From contig NZ_JANLNM010000009.1 of NCBI RefSeq assembly GCF_024701975.1, positions 186,001 through 250,000 on the forward strand: a stretch of DNA of 64,000 bases, read 5' to 3'. Below, in pieces: positions 1 through 9,322 of the stretch (its first letter is position 1; the number at the start of each line of letters is the position of its first letter). The notes beneath the pieces were generated by a model. The model made no database searches. It was not told the origin of the DNA and saw only the letters and a program-made list of their open reading frames with translations. A program made the position numbers and the translations under genes. The stretch comes from Variovorax sp. ZS18.2.2 (GTDB lineage: Bacteria; Pseudomonadota; Gammaproteobacteria; Burkholderiales; Burkholderiaceae_C).

Positions 1-344
1 CGGCCTACTACATGGGCATTCCGGTGAAGCGGCTCAACGGGCTGGTGTGGGGCTTGGCGGCAGCGGTCGCGGCCATCGCGGGCATGCTGCTCGCGCCCAT
101 CACCTTCGTGCACGCGAACATGGGCTTCATCGGGTTGAAGGCTTTTCCGGCGGCGGTGGTGGGCGGCTTCGGCAGCCTGCCGGGCGCGATCGTCGGCGGG
201 CTGGTGATCGGCATCGTCGAATCGTTCGCGGGGTTCTATCTGCCCGATGGCTTCAAGGACACGGCGCCGTACATCGTGGTGCTGCTGATGCTCATGATCA
301 AGCCCAACGGTCTGTTCGGCGAAAAGCTGCGCAAGAAGGTGTAG
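1..344 (+). CDS. livH: Branched-chain amino acid ABC transporter permease LivH, 3' end
   Basis: This is the C-terminal ~113 residues of an inner-membrane permease; the start lies left of the window. Hydrophobic segments and the glycine-rich loop AVVGGFGSLPGAIVGG are typical of the LivH half of the HAAT (high-affinity amino acid) ABC importers. The gene ends 6 bases before livM and heads a livH-livM-livG-livF-fadD-like-livK operon. Family assignment is strong. The substrate could be branched-chain amino acids or another small carboxylate or aromatic acid, which the sequence cannot settle. Confidence 0.9.
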   Translation, partial: AYYMGIPVKRLNGLVWGLAAAVAAIAGMLLAPITFVHANMGFIGLKAFPAAVVGGFGSLPGAIVGGLVIGIVESFAGFYLPDGFKDTAPYIVVLLMLMIKPNGLFGEKLRKKV

Positions 345-350
345 GCCGAT

Positions 351-1427
351 ATGCGCTTCATCTTCAAGACCAGCTACGACCAGGACATCCGCCTCGCGCG
401 GCACGGCGGCCATGTTTTCTGGTATGGCCTGCTCGTCGCGTTCCTCGTCGCCGCGCCGTGGTTGATCGAGGAGTACTGGCTCGCGCAACTGACCTTCGTG
501 CTGATCTACGGGATCGTCGGCTTGGGCTTGATGCTGCTGGCGGGCTTTACGGGGCAGTTCTCGATCGGGCATGCGGCTTTCCTCGGTGCGGGTGCGTACA
601 CGCAGGGCGTGCTGACCAACATGGGCGTTCCGTTCCCACTCGCGTTGATCGCTGCTGCCGCGTTGTCTGCCGCAGTCGGCGTGGTGGTCGCCTTGCCGGC
701 GCTGCGCGTGAAGGGCATCTACCTCGGCATTGCGACGCTGTCGTTCGGCTTCATCGTCGAGGAAGTGTTCGCGCGCTGGGAAAGCGTCACTGGCGGCAAC
801 GGCGGGCTGCATGTGAAGTCGCCGCAGCTTTTCGGCTGGTCGCTGGGTTCGGGCGACGGTTTCTATTTCCTGTGCCTGGTGGTGGCGGTGCTCAGCACGC
901 TGGGCATCCTGAACCTGCTGCGCTCGCCGACGGGCCGCGCCTTCGTCGCCATTCGTGATTCGGAGATATCGGCGCAGAGCATGGGCATCCATCTCGCGCG
1001 CTACAAGACGATGTCGTTCGCGATCTCGGCCGCGCTCGCGGGGCTCGGTGGCGCGCTGTACGCGCACAAGCTGAGCTTCATCTCGCCCGACCAGTTCAAT
1101 ATCCTGCAGTCGATCGACTTGTTGCTGATGGTGGTGATTGGCGGCCTCGGCTCGGTGCACGGCGCATTTCTGGGCGCGATCTTCCTGATCGCGATGCCGC
1201 AGCTGATCTCGATGGGCAAGGACTGGCTGCCGGCGGTGATCGGCCAGGCGCCGGGCCTGCAAGGGCTGGTGTACGGCGTGGTGTTGATCGCCTTCGTGCT
1301 GTTCGAGCCACTCGGCCTCTACGGACGATGGCTCAAGGTCAGGACGTACCTCCAACTCTTTCCGTTCTACCGCAAGGGCCTGTTCAGGCGGCAGAAGTCC
1401 TTCACCAAATCGGACCGGTTGAGATGA
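351..1427 (+). CDS. livM: Branched-chain amino acid ABC transporter permease LivM
   Basis: A 358-residue polytopic inner-membrane protein, the second permease subunit of the importer. The central segment contains GIVGLGLMLLAGFTGQFSIG and the conserved loop VVIGGLGSVHGAFLGA near residue 262, both LivM hallmarks. Length fits the family. The ATG lies 6 bases after livH. The stop overlaps the livG start as ATGA, indicating translational coupling and a shared operon. Confidence 0.93.
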   Translation: MRFIFKTSYDQDIRLARHGGHVFWYGLLVAFLVAAPWLIEEYWLAQLTFVLIYGIVGLGLMLLAGFTGQFSIGHAAFLGAGAYTQGVLTNMGVPFPLALIAAAALSAAVGVVVALPALRVKGIYLGIATLSFGFIVEEVFARWESVTGGNGGLHVKSPQLFGWSLGSGDGFYFLCLVVAVLSTLGILNLLRSPTGRAFVAIRDSEISAQSMGIHLARYKTMSFAISAALAGLGGALYAHKLSFISPDQFNILQSIDLLLMVVIGGLGSVHGAFLGAIFLIAMPQLISMGKDWLPAVIGQAPGLQGLVYGVVLIAFVLFEPLGLYGRWLKVRTYLQLFPFYRKGLFRRQKSFTKSDRLR

Positions 1428-2251
1428 GCACCAGCAGCGGCGACATCCTCCTTTCGGCCAAGGACCTGAGCGTGCGCTTCGGCGGCGTGCTCGCGGTCAA
1501 CAAGGTGAGCTTCGACGTGCGGCGCGGGGAAGTGTTCACGCTGATCGGACCGAATGGCGCGGGCAAGACGACGGTGTTCAACCTGATCAGCCGTATCTAC
1601 ACGCCGACCACGGGCGAGATCACCTGGCACGGCGAGGCGGCCGGCCCGCTCGCGCTGACGCAGCAGGCGCCGCATGCGATTGCAGCGCTGGGCATCGCGC
1701 GCACCTTCCAGAACATCGAGCTCTTCGAGCACGCGACCGTGTTGCACAACCTGCTGATCGGCCGTCACACGCACCGGCAGACGGGGTTCTGGAGCGAGGT
1801 GTTCTTCACGCCTGCCACACGGCGTGCCGAGATTGCGGCGCGTGAAAAAGCAGAGCAGGTGATCGAGCTGCTGGACCTGCAGCATCACCGCGACTCGATG
1901 GTGGCCGGCTTGCCCTACGGCGTTCGCAAGGTGGTGGAACTGGCGCGCGCGCTGTGCACAGAGCCCAAACTGCTGCTGCTCGACGAGCCGTCGTCCGGAC
2001 TCAATGTCGAAGAGACGGCCGACATGGCGTTCTGGATCCAGGACATCCAGCATGAGCTGGGCGTGTCGGTGCTGATGGTGGAGCACGACATGTCGCTCGT
2101 GTCGAAAGTGTCCGACCGCGTGCTCGCGATGAACCAGGGCGAGGTGCTGGCCACCGGCACGCCGCGCGAGGTGCAGGCGGATGCGCGTGTCATCGAGGCG
2201 TATCTCGGGACGGTGGACGACGTGAGCAGTTTGCGGAGGGTGGCGGCGTGA
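1424..2251 (+). CDS. livG: Branched-chain amino acid ABC transporter ATP-binding protein LivG
   Basis: A 275-residue cytoplasmic ATPase that powers the LivHM permease pair. It shows Walker A (GPNGAGKTT), the Q-loop context FQNIELF, and a Walker B (LLLLDEPSSGLN). The signature region reads LPYGVRKVVELARAL, a departure from the common LSYGQQR form. The ATG at 1424 overlaps the livM stop and gives the normal family N-terminus; an earlier in-frame start would run into livM. A 457-base repeat-filled gap separates it from livF, which is unusual since these two genes normally abut. Confidence 0.93.
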   Translation: MSTSSGDILLSAKDLSVRFGGVLAVNKVSFDVRRGEVFTLIGPNGAGKTTVFNLISRIYTPTTGEITWHGEAAGPLALTQQAPHAIAALGIARTFQNIELFEHATVLHNLLIGRHTHRQTGFWSEVFFTPATRRAEIAAREKAEQVIELLDLQHHRDSMVAGLPYGVRKVVELARALCTEPKLLLLDEPSSGLNVEETADMAFWIQDIQHELGVSVLMVEHDMSLVSKVSDRVLAMNQGEVLATGTPREVQADARVIEAYLGTVDDVSSLRRVAA

Positions 2252-2279
2252 GTGCTTCGTTCGCTATCTTTGAGGAGGC

Positions 2280-2465
2280 GCCCGGTATGCGGCGCGGCGC
2301 GGTCGCCCCCACTGCGCCGGCCGCTTCGCGGCTCCCCTGCGGTGCTCGCATTTCGCGGGGTCTCGCAGAACTCGCTTCGCTCAAACAGCTGCGATCCCTG
2401 ATCCGCGAAACGCTGCGCTCCTCGGCGGCGCACAGGGGGCGACCGCGCCGCGCCGCATACCGGGC
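2280..2465. repeat. Palindromic repeat element A between livG and livF
   Basis: A 31-bp perfect inverted repeat has its arms at 2280-2310 and 2435-2465 and flanks a GC-rich core. The core segment 2355-2406 recurs in inverted orientation in element B (2560-2611) with 3 mismatches in 52 bases. In RNA the arms would form a very stable hairpin. It looks like a dispersed REP- or MITE-like element; no coding function is apparent. Confidence 0.85.
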
Positions 2466-2498
2466 TTCGGGGTGTAGTGATCGTCCTGTGCGTACCCA

Positions 2499-2684
2499 CG
2501 GCGTTGGGGTCCCTGCCCCGGGTGGGCCGTTGAGGCGCCGCCGAGCAGCGCAGCGACGGGCGGATCAGGGCTCGCCGCTGTTTGAGCGAAGCGAGTTCGG
2601 CGAGACCCCGCCCGTCGTGAGCAGCGCAGGGGAGCCCGAAGGGCCGGTGACGTCGGCCCGCCCGGGGCAGGGGCCCCAACGCCG
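2499..2684. repeat. Palindromic repeat element B between livG and livF
   Basis: The arms at 2499-2528 and 2655-2684 are complementary at 28 of 30 positions, and both mismatches are G-U compatible in RNA. The core carries the GAGCGAAGCGAG motif shared in opposite orientation with element A. The same length as A (186 bp) and the inverted arrangement suggest two insertions of one repeat family. Together A and B fill almost all of the gap from 2252 to 2708; I see no gene in it. Confidence 0.83.
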
Positions 2685-2708
2685 TTCCCCGCCCTCAGGA
2701 GCACCCGC

Positions 2709-3482
2709 ATGAGCGACGTCGTTCTGCAACTGCTCAACGTTGAAAGCGCCTACGGCCCCATCAAGGCCATCCGGGGCGTGAGCCTCAAAGTTAAGCAGGG
2801 TGAGATCGCCACGGTCCTCGGCTCCAACGGTGCTGGCAAGACAACAATCCTGAAGACCATCTCCGGAATCATCGATCCGCGCAAAGGCAGCATCGAATTC
2901 CAGGGCAAGGACATCACCGCCAAGGACCCCGCCTTCATCGTGCAGCAGGGCCTGAGCCACGTGCCCGAAGGCCGCGAGGTGTTCCCGCTGCTGTCGGTGA
3001 GGGACAACCTGCTGATGGGCGCCTACACCCGCAAGGACCGCGACGGCGTGGCGCGGGACATGGAGACGGTCTACACCTACTTCCCCATCCTGCGCGAGCG
3101 CGCCACGCAGGATGCCGGCCTGCTCTCCGGCGGGCAGCAGCAGATGCTCGCGATATCGCGCGCCATCATGGCCGCGCCGCATCTCATCCTGCTCGACGAA
3201 CCCAGCCTCGGCCTCAGCCCCAAGCTGACGAAGGAGATCTTCGAGATCGTCGTGCGCATCAACCGCGAGCGCGGCACCACGATCCTCTTGGTCGAGCAGA
3301 ACGCCAACATGGCGCTCAACGCCGCCGACCACGGCTACGTGCTGGAGAACGGACGCATCGTCATGGAGGATTCCTGCGAGCGCCTTCGCGAGAAGGAAGA
3401 CATCAAGGAGTTCTACCTCGGCGTGAAGGACGACGGCGTGCGCGGCGAGCGGCGCTGGAAAAAGAAGAAGAACTGGAGATGA
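2709..3482 (+). CDS. livF: Branched-chain amino acid ABC transporter ATP-binding protein LivF
   Basis: A 257-residue ATPase, partner of LivG. It has Walker A (GSNGAGKTT), the LivF-typical QGLSHVPEGREVFPLL, the signature LLSGGQQQMLAISRA and a Walker B (LILLDEPSLGLSP). The C-terminus is extended by a basic tail (RRWKKKKNWR). A ribosome-binding sequence is present just before the ATG (CTCAGGAGCACCCGC). Expression must cope with the strong hairpins of the upstream repeats, through read-through or a separate promoter. Confidence 0.93.
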   Translation: MSDVVLQLLNVESAYGPIKAIRGVSLKVKQGEIATVLGSNGAGKTTILKTISGIIDPRKGSIEFQGKDITAKDPAFIVQQGLSHVPEGREVFPLLSVRDNLLMGAYTRKDRDGVARDMETVYTYFPILRERATQDAGLLSGGQQQMLAISRAIMAAPHLILLDEPSLGLSPKLTKEIFEIVVRINRERGTTILLVEQNANMALNAADHGYVLENGRIVMEDSCERLREKEDIKEFYLGVKDDGVRGERRWKKKKNWR

Positions 3483-3494
3483 CATGAGCGCAGC

Positions 3495-3541
3495 GCCGGG
3501 CCGCCCCAAGCAAGCTCGCACCGCAGTGCGAAGCACGAAGG
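3495..3541. repeat. Short dispersed GC-rich repeat between livF and the synthetase gene
   Basis: The 16-base string at 3495-3510 (GCCGGGCCGCCCCAAG) is the exact reverse complement of 35675-35690 in the ptsH-ptsI gap. Both look like parts of one dispersed Comamonadaceae repeat family. Here the element is truncated and lies in the opposite orientation. Confidence 0.6.
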
Positions 3542-3548
3542 TTGTTGA

Positions 3549-5429
3549 ATGAGCACACTCGCATTGCGCGCTCCTGCCGGTCTCTGGGACCTGGCACACC
3601 TGCAGCCGCGGCTCGATGTCGTCGTGCCCGGCGACACCATCCCCGCCGTCTTCTGGAAAGCCGTCGAACTGCGCGGCGACAAGGTCTGGATGCGCCAGAA
3701 GGAGTTCGGCATCTGGCGCACCTGGACCTGGCGGCAAACTGCTGAGGCCGTGCGCGAGATCGCGGGTGGCCTGCTGGCGCTGGGCTTCGGCCATGGCGAG
3801 TGCGCGTCGATCCTCTCCAACACCGTCATCGAGTGGGTGCTGTGCGATGTGGCCGTGCTCAGCTGCGGTGGCGTGTCGAACGGCATCTACCCGACCGATG
3901 CGGCCTCGCAGGTCACCTACCTCTGCGAAGACTCGCGCACCTCCGTGCTCTTCGTGGAAGACGACGAGCAGCTCGACAAGGCGCTCGAAGTGCGCGCGCA
4001 ACTGCCATTGCTGCGCAAGGTGATCGTGTTCGACATGGAGGGGCTGCGCGACCTCGACGACCCCGGCGTCATCAGCCTCGACGCGCTGCGTGCGCTCGGC
4101 CGCGAGCACCTGAAGGCGAATCCGCAGGCACTGGAGCAACGCATCGCCGCCTGCCGCGCCGAAGACCTCGCCATCCTCGTCTACACCTCCGGCACCACCG
4201 GCAAGCCCAAGGGCGCAATGCACAGCCACCGCGGGCTGGTCTACACCATGCGCGGCTACAACACGCTGCTCGCGCAGGGCGAGACGGACGAGCGCATGTG
4301 CTTCCTGCCGCTGTGCCACATCGCCGAGCGCATGGGCGGCGAGTACTTCGCGATGTACACCGGCTCGATCCTCAACTTCGTCGAGAACCCCGAAACGGTG
4401 CCCGAGAACGTGCGCGAGATTTCGCCCACGGTGTTCACCGCCGTGCCGCGCGTGTGGGAGAAGTTCTATTCGGGCGTGATGATCGCGCTGAAGGAGGCGA
4501 GCCGCCTGCAGCAGGTCGCCTACGGCTGGAGCATCGGCGTCGGCCAGCAGATCGCCGACCGTGTGTTGCAGGGCAAGCCGATCGGCGCGGGGCTGCGTCT
4601 GAAGTTCCGCATCGCGCGCTGGCTCGCGCTCAACAACGTGCGCAAGCTCATCGGCATCCACCGCGCGCGCTTCCTCGTGACGGGCGCGGCGCCGATCTCG
4701 CCCGACCTCGTGCGCTGGTATCTCGCGCTCGGCGTGCCGATGCTGGAGGTATGGGGCATGACCGAGTCGTGCGGCGCCGCCACCGGCGTGCCGCCTTCGC
4801 GCATCGCCCCGGGTTCCATCGGCCCGGCCACCAGCTACAACGAGGTGCGTCTGGACCCGGCGACCGGCGAGATCCTGGTGCGCGGCCCCAATGTCTTCAT
4901 GGGTTACCTCAACCTGCCGGAGAAGACGGCCGAGACCATCGACGCCGACGGCTGGCTGCACACCGGCGACGTCGGGCTGGTCGACGCGGAAGGGTATTTC
5001 CGCATCACCGACCGCATGAAGGACATCATCATCACGGCAGGTGGAAAGAACATCACGCCGAGCGAGCTGGAGAACGAACTCAAGTTCAGCCCCTACGTCA
5101 CCGACGCAGTGGTGATCGGCGACAAGAAACCCTACCTGACGGTGATCGTGATGATCGATCAGGAGAACGTCGAGAAGTTTGCGCAGGACAACGACGTGCC
5201 GTTCAGCAACTACGAGAGCCTGACGCGTGCGCAGGAGGTGCTGGACCTGATCCAGGGCGAGGTCGACCGCGTCAACGCGAAGTTCGCGCGCGTGGAGCAG
5301 ATCAAGAAGTTCTTCCTGCTCGAGACGCAGCTGAGTGCCGAGGACGAGGAGCTCACGCCGACGATGAAGCTCAAGCGCAAGCTGGTGCAGACCAAGTACG
5401 CCGAGCGCATCGAGGCCATGTACCGCTGA
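3549..5429 (+). CDS. AMP-dependent long-chain acyl-CoA synthetase
   Basis: A 626-residue adenylate-forming enzyme, expected to activate a carboxylic acid with ATP and join it to CoA. The P-loop-like motif YTSGTTGKPKG is at residues 212-222, the adenylation motif VWGMTESCGA is near 400, and LHTGDVG and RMKDIIITAGGKNITPSE follow towards the C-terminus. Length matches FadD-type long-chain enzymes. It sits inside the liv operon, between livF and livK, so the imported substrate may be a carboxylate that is activated on entry (inference). Confidence 0.9.
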   Translation: MSTLALRAPAGLWDLAHLQPRLDVVVPGDTIPAVFWKAVELRGDKVWMRQKEFGIWRTWTWRQTAEAVREIAGGLLALGFGHGECASILSNTVIEWVLCDVAVLSCGGVSNGIYPTDAASQVTYLCEDSRTSVLFVEDDEQLDKALEVRAQLPLLRKVIVFDMEGLRDLDDPGVISLDALRALGREHLKANPQALEQRIAACRAEDLAILVYTSGTTGKPKGAMHSHRGLVYTMRGYNTLLAQGETDERMCFLPLCHIAERMGGEYFAMYTGSILNFVENPETVPENVREISPTVFTAVPRVWEKFYSGVMIALKEASRLQQVAYGWSIGVGQQIADRVLQGKPIGAGLRLKFRIARWLALNNVRKLIGIHRARFLVTGAAPISPDLVRWYLALGVPMLEVWGMTESCGAATGVPPSRIAPGSIGPATSYNEVRLDPATGEILVRGPNVFMGYLNLPEKTAETIDADGWLHTGDVGLVDAEGYFRITDRMKDIIITAGGKNITPSELENELKFSPYVTDAVVIGDKKPYLTVIVMIDQENVEKFAQDNDVPFSNYESLTRAQEVLDLIQGEVDRVNAKFARVEQIKKFFLLETQLSAEDEELTPTMKLKRKLVQTKYAERIEAMYR

Positions 5430-5473
5430 CCGGTGTTCGAACGTTTTTTGTGTCAACCCGAGGAGACAACCGC

Positions 5474-6649
5474 ATGAAGCCCAAGACAGTGAAAACAGTG
5501 ACGACTCTGGCCGTGCTGGGCCTTATCGCGACGGTCGCGTCCGCGCAGCAGCAACAGGGCGTGAGCAAGGACGAGATCCGGATCGGCACGATCCAGGATC
5601 TGTCGGGTCCGCTCGCGGGCTTCGGCAAGCAGGCGCGCAACGGCATGCAGCTGCGCGTGGACGAACTCAACGAGCAGGGCAACCTCAACGGCCGCAAGCT
5701 CAAGCTCTTCGTCGAGGACTCGGGCTACGACCCGAAGAAGGCGGTGCTGGCCGCGCAGAAGCTGGTGAACCAGGAAAAGATCTTCATCATGGCCGGCCAT
5801 ATCGGCACGGCGCAGAACATGGCGGCGATGCCGGTGCAGTTCGACAAGAACATCGTCAACTTCATGCCGATCACCGCGGCGCGCGAGATGTACGAGCCGC
5901 TCAACCGGCTGAAGTACTCGTTCGCGGCCACCTACTACGACCAGATCCGCCTGGCGCTGCCCAAGATGATCAAGGACAAGGGCGCCAAGAAGGTCTGCAC
6001 GATCTACCAGGACGACGAGTTCGGGCTCGAGGTGCAGCGGGGCGCCGAGGCGGGGCTCAAGACAGCGGGGATGGAGCTGGCCGAGAAGACCTCGTTCAAG
6101 CGCGGCGCCACCGACTTCAGCTCGCAGGTCGCGAAGATGAAGGCGGCGAACTGCGACCTCGTGGTGCTGGGCACCATCATCCGCGAGACCATCGGCACGG
6201 TGGGCGAATCGCGCAAGACCGGCTTCAACCCGACCTTCATCGGCTCGAGCGCGGCCTACACCGACCTGATCCACAAGCTCGGCGGCAAGGCGATGGACGG
6301 CGTGTACGCCACGATGACGGTGCAGAACCCCTACACCGACGAGCAATCGCAGCCGCTGCGCTTCTGGGCCAACAAGTACAAGACCAAGTTCAACGAAGAC
6401 CCGACGGTGTTCTCGGTGTACGGCTACGTGATCATCGATTCGTTCATCAAGGCGGCGACCAAGGCCGGCCCGAACCTCACGACCGACAGCTTCATCAAGT
6501 CGATGGACAGCATGACCTTCGAGCCCGACATGTTCGGCAGCCCGAAGAGCAACTACACCGCCACCAAGCGCCTGGGCAACGAGCAGTCGCGGCTGTCGCA
6601 GATCAAGGACGGGAAGTGGGTGGTGGTCTCCGATTACGTGACACCGTAA
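5474..6649 (+). CDS. Periplasmic substrate-binding protein of the HAAT ABC importer (LivK-like)
   Basis: A 391-residue type I periplasmic binding protein. It has an N-terminal Sec signal (about residues 1-24, ending VASAQ) followed by EIRIGTIQDLSGPLAGFGKQ, the classic start of the Peripla_BP_6 fold. The ATG at 5474 is preceded by GAGGAGA at good distance; the open frame upstream is only the shadow of the synthetase gene. As the last gene of the operon it supplies ligand specificity for LivHMGF. Divergence from true LivK prevents naming the ligand. Confidence 0.92.
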   Translation: MKPKTVKTVTTLAVLGLIATVASAQQQQGVSKDEIRIGTIQDLSGPLAGFGKQARNGMQLRVDELNEQGNLNGRKLKLFVEDSGYDPKKAVLAAQKLVNQEKIFIMAGHIGTAQNMAAMPVQFDKNIVNFMPITAAREMYEPLNRLKYSFAATYYDQIRLALPKMIKDKGAKKVCTIYQDDEFGLEVQRGAEAGLKTAGMELAEKTSFKRGATDFSSQVAKMKAANCDLVVLGTIIRETIGTVGESRKTGFNPTFIGSSAAYTDLIHKLGGKAMDGVYATMTVQNPYTDEQSQPLRFWANKYKTKFNEDPTVFSVYGYVIIDSFIKAATKAGPNLTTDSFIKSMDSMTFEPDMFGSPKSNYTATKRLGNEQSRLSQIKDGKWVVVSDYVTP

Positions 6650-6710
6650 GCGGCTGTCCCAGTACCGGGGCGAGCGGCTATATTTCGCGAAAACCCATCG
6701 CGAGAACGCC

Positions 6711-7172
<462 letters not shown>

Positions 7173-7182
7173 GCTTCTGCGT

Positions 7183-7836
7183 TCAGGCGACCTTCGACAG
7201 GATCGGGAACAGCTTGCCGAGCCCGTCCGCCATCACCTCGACAGCCAGCGCCGCGAGGATCAGACCCATCAGCCGCGTCATGATGTTGATGCCCGTCTTG
7301 CCCAGCACGCGCGCGATCGGCTGCGCGAGCGAAAACGCCAGCGCGGTCGCCAGCGCCACCACCACGCCGTAGCCCACCAGCACCGCGAGCTCCCACAGGT
7401 GCTGCGCCTTGTCGGCGTAGATCACCACGGTGGAAATGGTGGCCGGGCCGGTCAGCAGCGGGATCGTGAGCGGCACGACCGCGATGGAGGCACCCATCGA
7501 TGCCTTCACCTCCGTGGCGCGCAGTTCCTCGACGTTGGTCTTGCTCTCGGCCGGTTGCGCATTCAGCATCGACAGCGAACTCATGAGCAGCAGCAGGCCG
7601 CCGCCGACCTGGAAGCTCGCGATCGAGATGCCGAAGAAGGCCAGCAGCTGCAACCCCAGCAGCGCGCTCACCGCGATGACCACGAACGCGCTGAAGGCCG
7701 ACATGCGCACCGTGTGCCGGCGCTGCGCATCGCTGTAGCCCTGCGTGTAGTGGATGAAGAAAGGCACGATGGCCAGCGGGTTGACGATGGCCACCAGCGT
7801 GACCAGCGGCTTGATGAGGTCCATCGAGGTGCTCAT
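7183..7836 (-). CDS. MarC family integral membrane protein
   Basis: A 217-residue membrane protein with about six hydrophobic helices. Its opening, LIKPLVTLVAIVNPLAIVPFF, and the middle motif VVPLTIPLLTGPATIST are typical of the MarC/YchE family, whose function is not settled. I chose the ATG at 7836, where GGAGGAAGGTGAGCACC precedes it; a longer frame runs back into the SDR gene. It lies 5 bases downstream of the SDR gene on the same strand, so the two are probably co-transcribed. Confidence 0.9.
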   Translation of the reverse strand: MSTSMDLIKPLVTLVAIVNPLAIVPFFIHYTQGYSDAQRRHTVRMSAFSAFVVIAVSALLGLQLLAFFGISIASFQVGGGLLLLMSSLSMLNAQPAESKTNVEELRATEVKASMGASIAVVPLTIPLLTGPATISTVVIYADKAQHLWELAVLVGYGVVVALATALAFSLAQPIARVLGKTGINIMTRLMGLILAALAVEVMADGLGKLFPILSKVA

Positions 7837-7841
7837 GGTGC

Positions 7842-8588
7842 TCACCTTCCTCCGGTCACGTCGAGCAGGGCCATGGTGGTGTAGCTCGCCTCGGCCGACA
7901 GCAGCCACAGGACGGCACCGGCAATTTCTTCGGCGGTGCCGCTGCGCTTCATCGGCACGCCTGGGGCCATCTCGGCGGCGCGGCCAGGCTGGCCTCCGGA
8001 GGCGTGGATATCGGTGTCGATCACGCCGGGGCGCACCGCGTTCACGCGGATGCCTTCGTCGGCCACCTCCTTGGCCAGGCCGATGGTGAAGGTGTCGATG
8101 GCTGCCTTGCTGGCCGCGTAGTCGACGTACTGGCCGGGCGAGCCGATGCGCGCGGCGCCGCTGGAGATGTTGACGATGGCACCGCCTTCGCCGCCGTGCT
8201 TCGTGCTCATGCGGCGCACGGCTTCGCGGGCGCAGACAAAACTGCCGATCACGTTGATGCGGAACATGCGCTCCAGCCGCGCGACGCTCATTTCGTCGAC
8301 GCGCGCCTGCACGTCGACCACGCCGGCGTTGTTGACCAATGCGGTGAGCCGGCCGAGCTTGGCATCGACCTTCTCGAACATCGCGATCACCTGGGCCTCG
8401 TCGCCCACGTCGGCCTGCACGGCGATGGCGGTGCCGCCACCCGCGCGGATGGCGCGCACCACCTCGTCGGCGGCCATCGAGTTGCTGGCGTAGTTGACGG
8501 CCACCGCGTAGCCGCGCTGCGCGGCCAGCAGCGCGGTGGCGGCACCGATGCCGCGCCCACCGCCGGTGATGAGTAGCACTGGATTCAA
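7842..8588 (-). CDS. SDR family NAD(P)-dependent oxidoreductase
   Basis: A 248-residue classical short-chain dehydrogenase/reductase. The cofactor-binding motif TGGGRGIG is at residues 8-15, VNNAGV in the middle, then the catalytic Ser (NISSGAARIGS) and YAASK. Length is standard. Presence of an Asn-Tyr pair after beta-strand 2 (AVNYAS) fits NADP preference in some members. The substrate cannot be read from the sequence. Upstream partner of the marC-like gene. Confidence 0.9.
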   Translation of the reverse strand: MNPVLLITGGGRGIGAATALLAAQRGYAVAVNYASNSMAADEVVRAIRAGGGTAIAVQADVGDEAQVIAMFEKVDAKLGRLTALVNNAGVVDVQARVDEMSVARLERMFRINVIGSFVCAREAVRRMSTKHGGEGGAIVNISSGAARIGSPGQYVDYAASKAAIDTFTIGLAKEVADEGIRVNAVRPGVIDTDIHASGGQPGRAAEMAPGVPMKRSGTAEEIAGAVLWLLSAEASYTTMALLDVTGGR

Positions 8589-8662
8589 AACCTACCTCCT
8601 GCAGAGAAACTGCGTGTCAGTTAAAACCGTCGGCTTGGATTACATCATTCGAGGGCTGGCGT

Positions 8663-9265
8663 ATGAGCACGAAAACGATTGACTACTACTTTGCGCCCCA
8701 GAGCCCGTGGACCTATCTGGGTCATACCCGGTTCGCGGCGATCGCGGCCGAGGCGGGCGCCACGGTGCGTGTGCGCCCTATCGACATGGGCAGCGTGTTC
8801 CCCGTGTCCGGCGGGCTGCCTTTGGGCAAGCGGGCGCCGCAGCGGCAGGCCTACCGGCTGGTGGAAATGGCGCGGTTCTCGCAGCACCTCGGCCTGCCGA
8901 TGAACACCAAGCCCAAGTTCTTTCCGGTGGCCAGCGACGACGCGGCGCGGATCATCATCGCGGCCGATATCCACGACGGCACCGAGGCCGCGATGCGCGT
9001 CTGCACCGCGGTGTTCGCGGCGGTGTGGGTGCAGGAGCGGAACATCGGCGATCCGAACGTGCTCGAAGCCCTGGTCGCCGAATGCGGCCTGCCCGCCAAG
9101 CGTTCGGAGCAATCGCTAAGCCAGGCGGTGCAGGAGCGCTACGAGGCCTATACGCAGGAAGCCATCGACATCCAGGTGTTCGGCGCGCCGAGCTATGTGA
9201 TCGATGGCGAGATTTTCTGGGGGCAGGACCGGCTCGATTTCGTCGAGCGGGCGCTGCGCCAGTGA
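8663..9265 (+). CDS. 2-hydroxychromene-2-carboxylate isomerase-like DsbA-family protein
   Basis: A 200-residue thioredoxin-fold protein of the kappa glutathione transferase / NahD type. The N-terminus (YYFAPQSPWTYLGHTRF) has Ser where DsbA has the redox Cys, as in HCCA isomerases that use glutathione. The C-terminus has FGAPSYVIDGEIFWGQDRLDFVE, the family signature. NahD acts in naphthalene breakdown, but no other such genes are nearby, so the true substrate is open. Confidence 0.88.
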   Translation: MSTKTIDYYFAPQSPWTYLGHTRFAAIAAEAGATVRVRPIDMGSVFPVSGGLPLGKRAPQRQAYRLVEMARFSQHLGLPMNTKPKFFPVASDDAARIIIAADIHDGTEAAMRVCTAVFAAVWVQERNIGDPNVLEALVAECGLPAKRSEQSLSQAVQERYEAYTQEAIDIQVFGAPSYVIDGEIFWGQDRLDFVERALRQ

Positions 9266-9322
9266 CGACGACAGCTTCTTTCTTCATTTATTCATTCAAT
9301 TGCCATCAGGAGCATGACGAAC

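Noticed and set aside
2252..2708. Short frames inside the livG-livF gap with FERSEFGETP-like translations
   Set aside because: They are translations of the palindromic repeat, lack ribosome sites and recur only because the repeat recurs.
2565..5456. Very long open frame on the minus strand across the acyl-CoA synthetase gene
   Set aside because: It is the antisense shadow of a clear coding sequence in GC-rich DNA. The translation is low-complexity His/Asp/Leu-rich and has no known domain.
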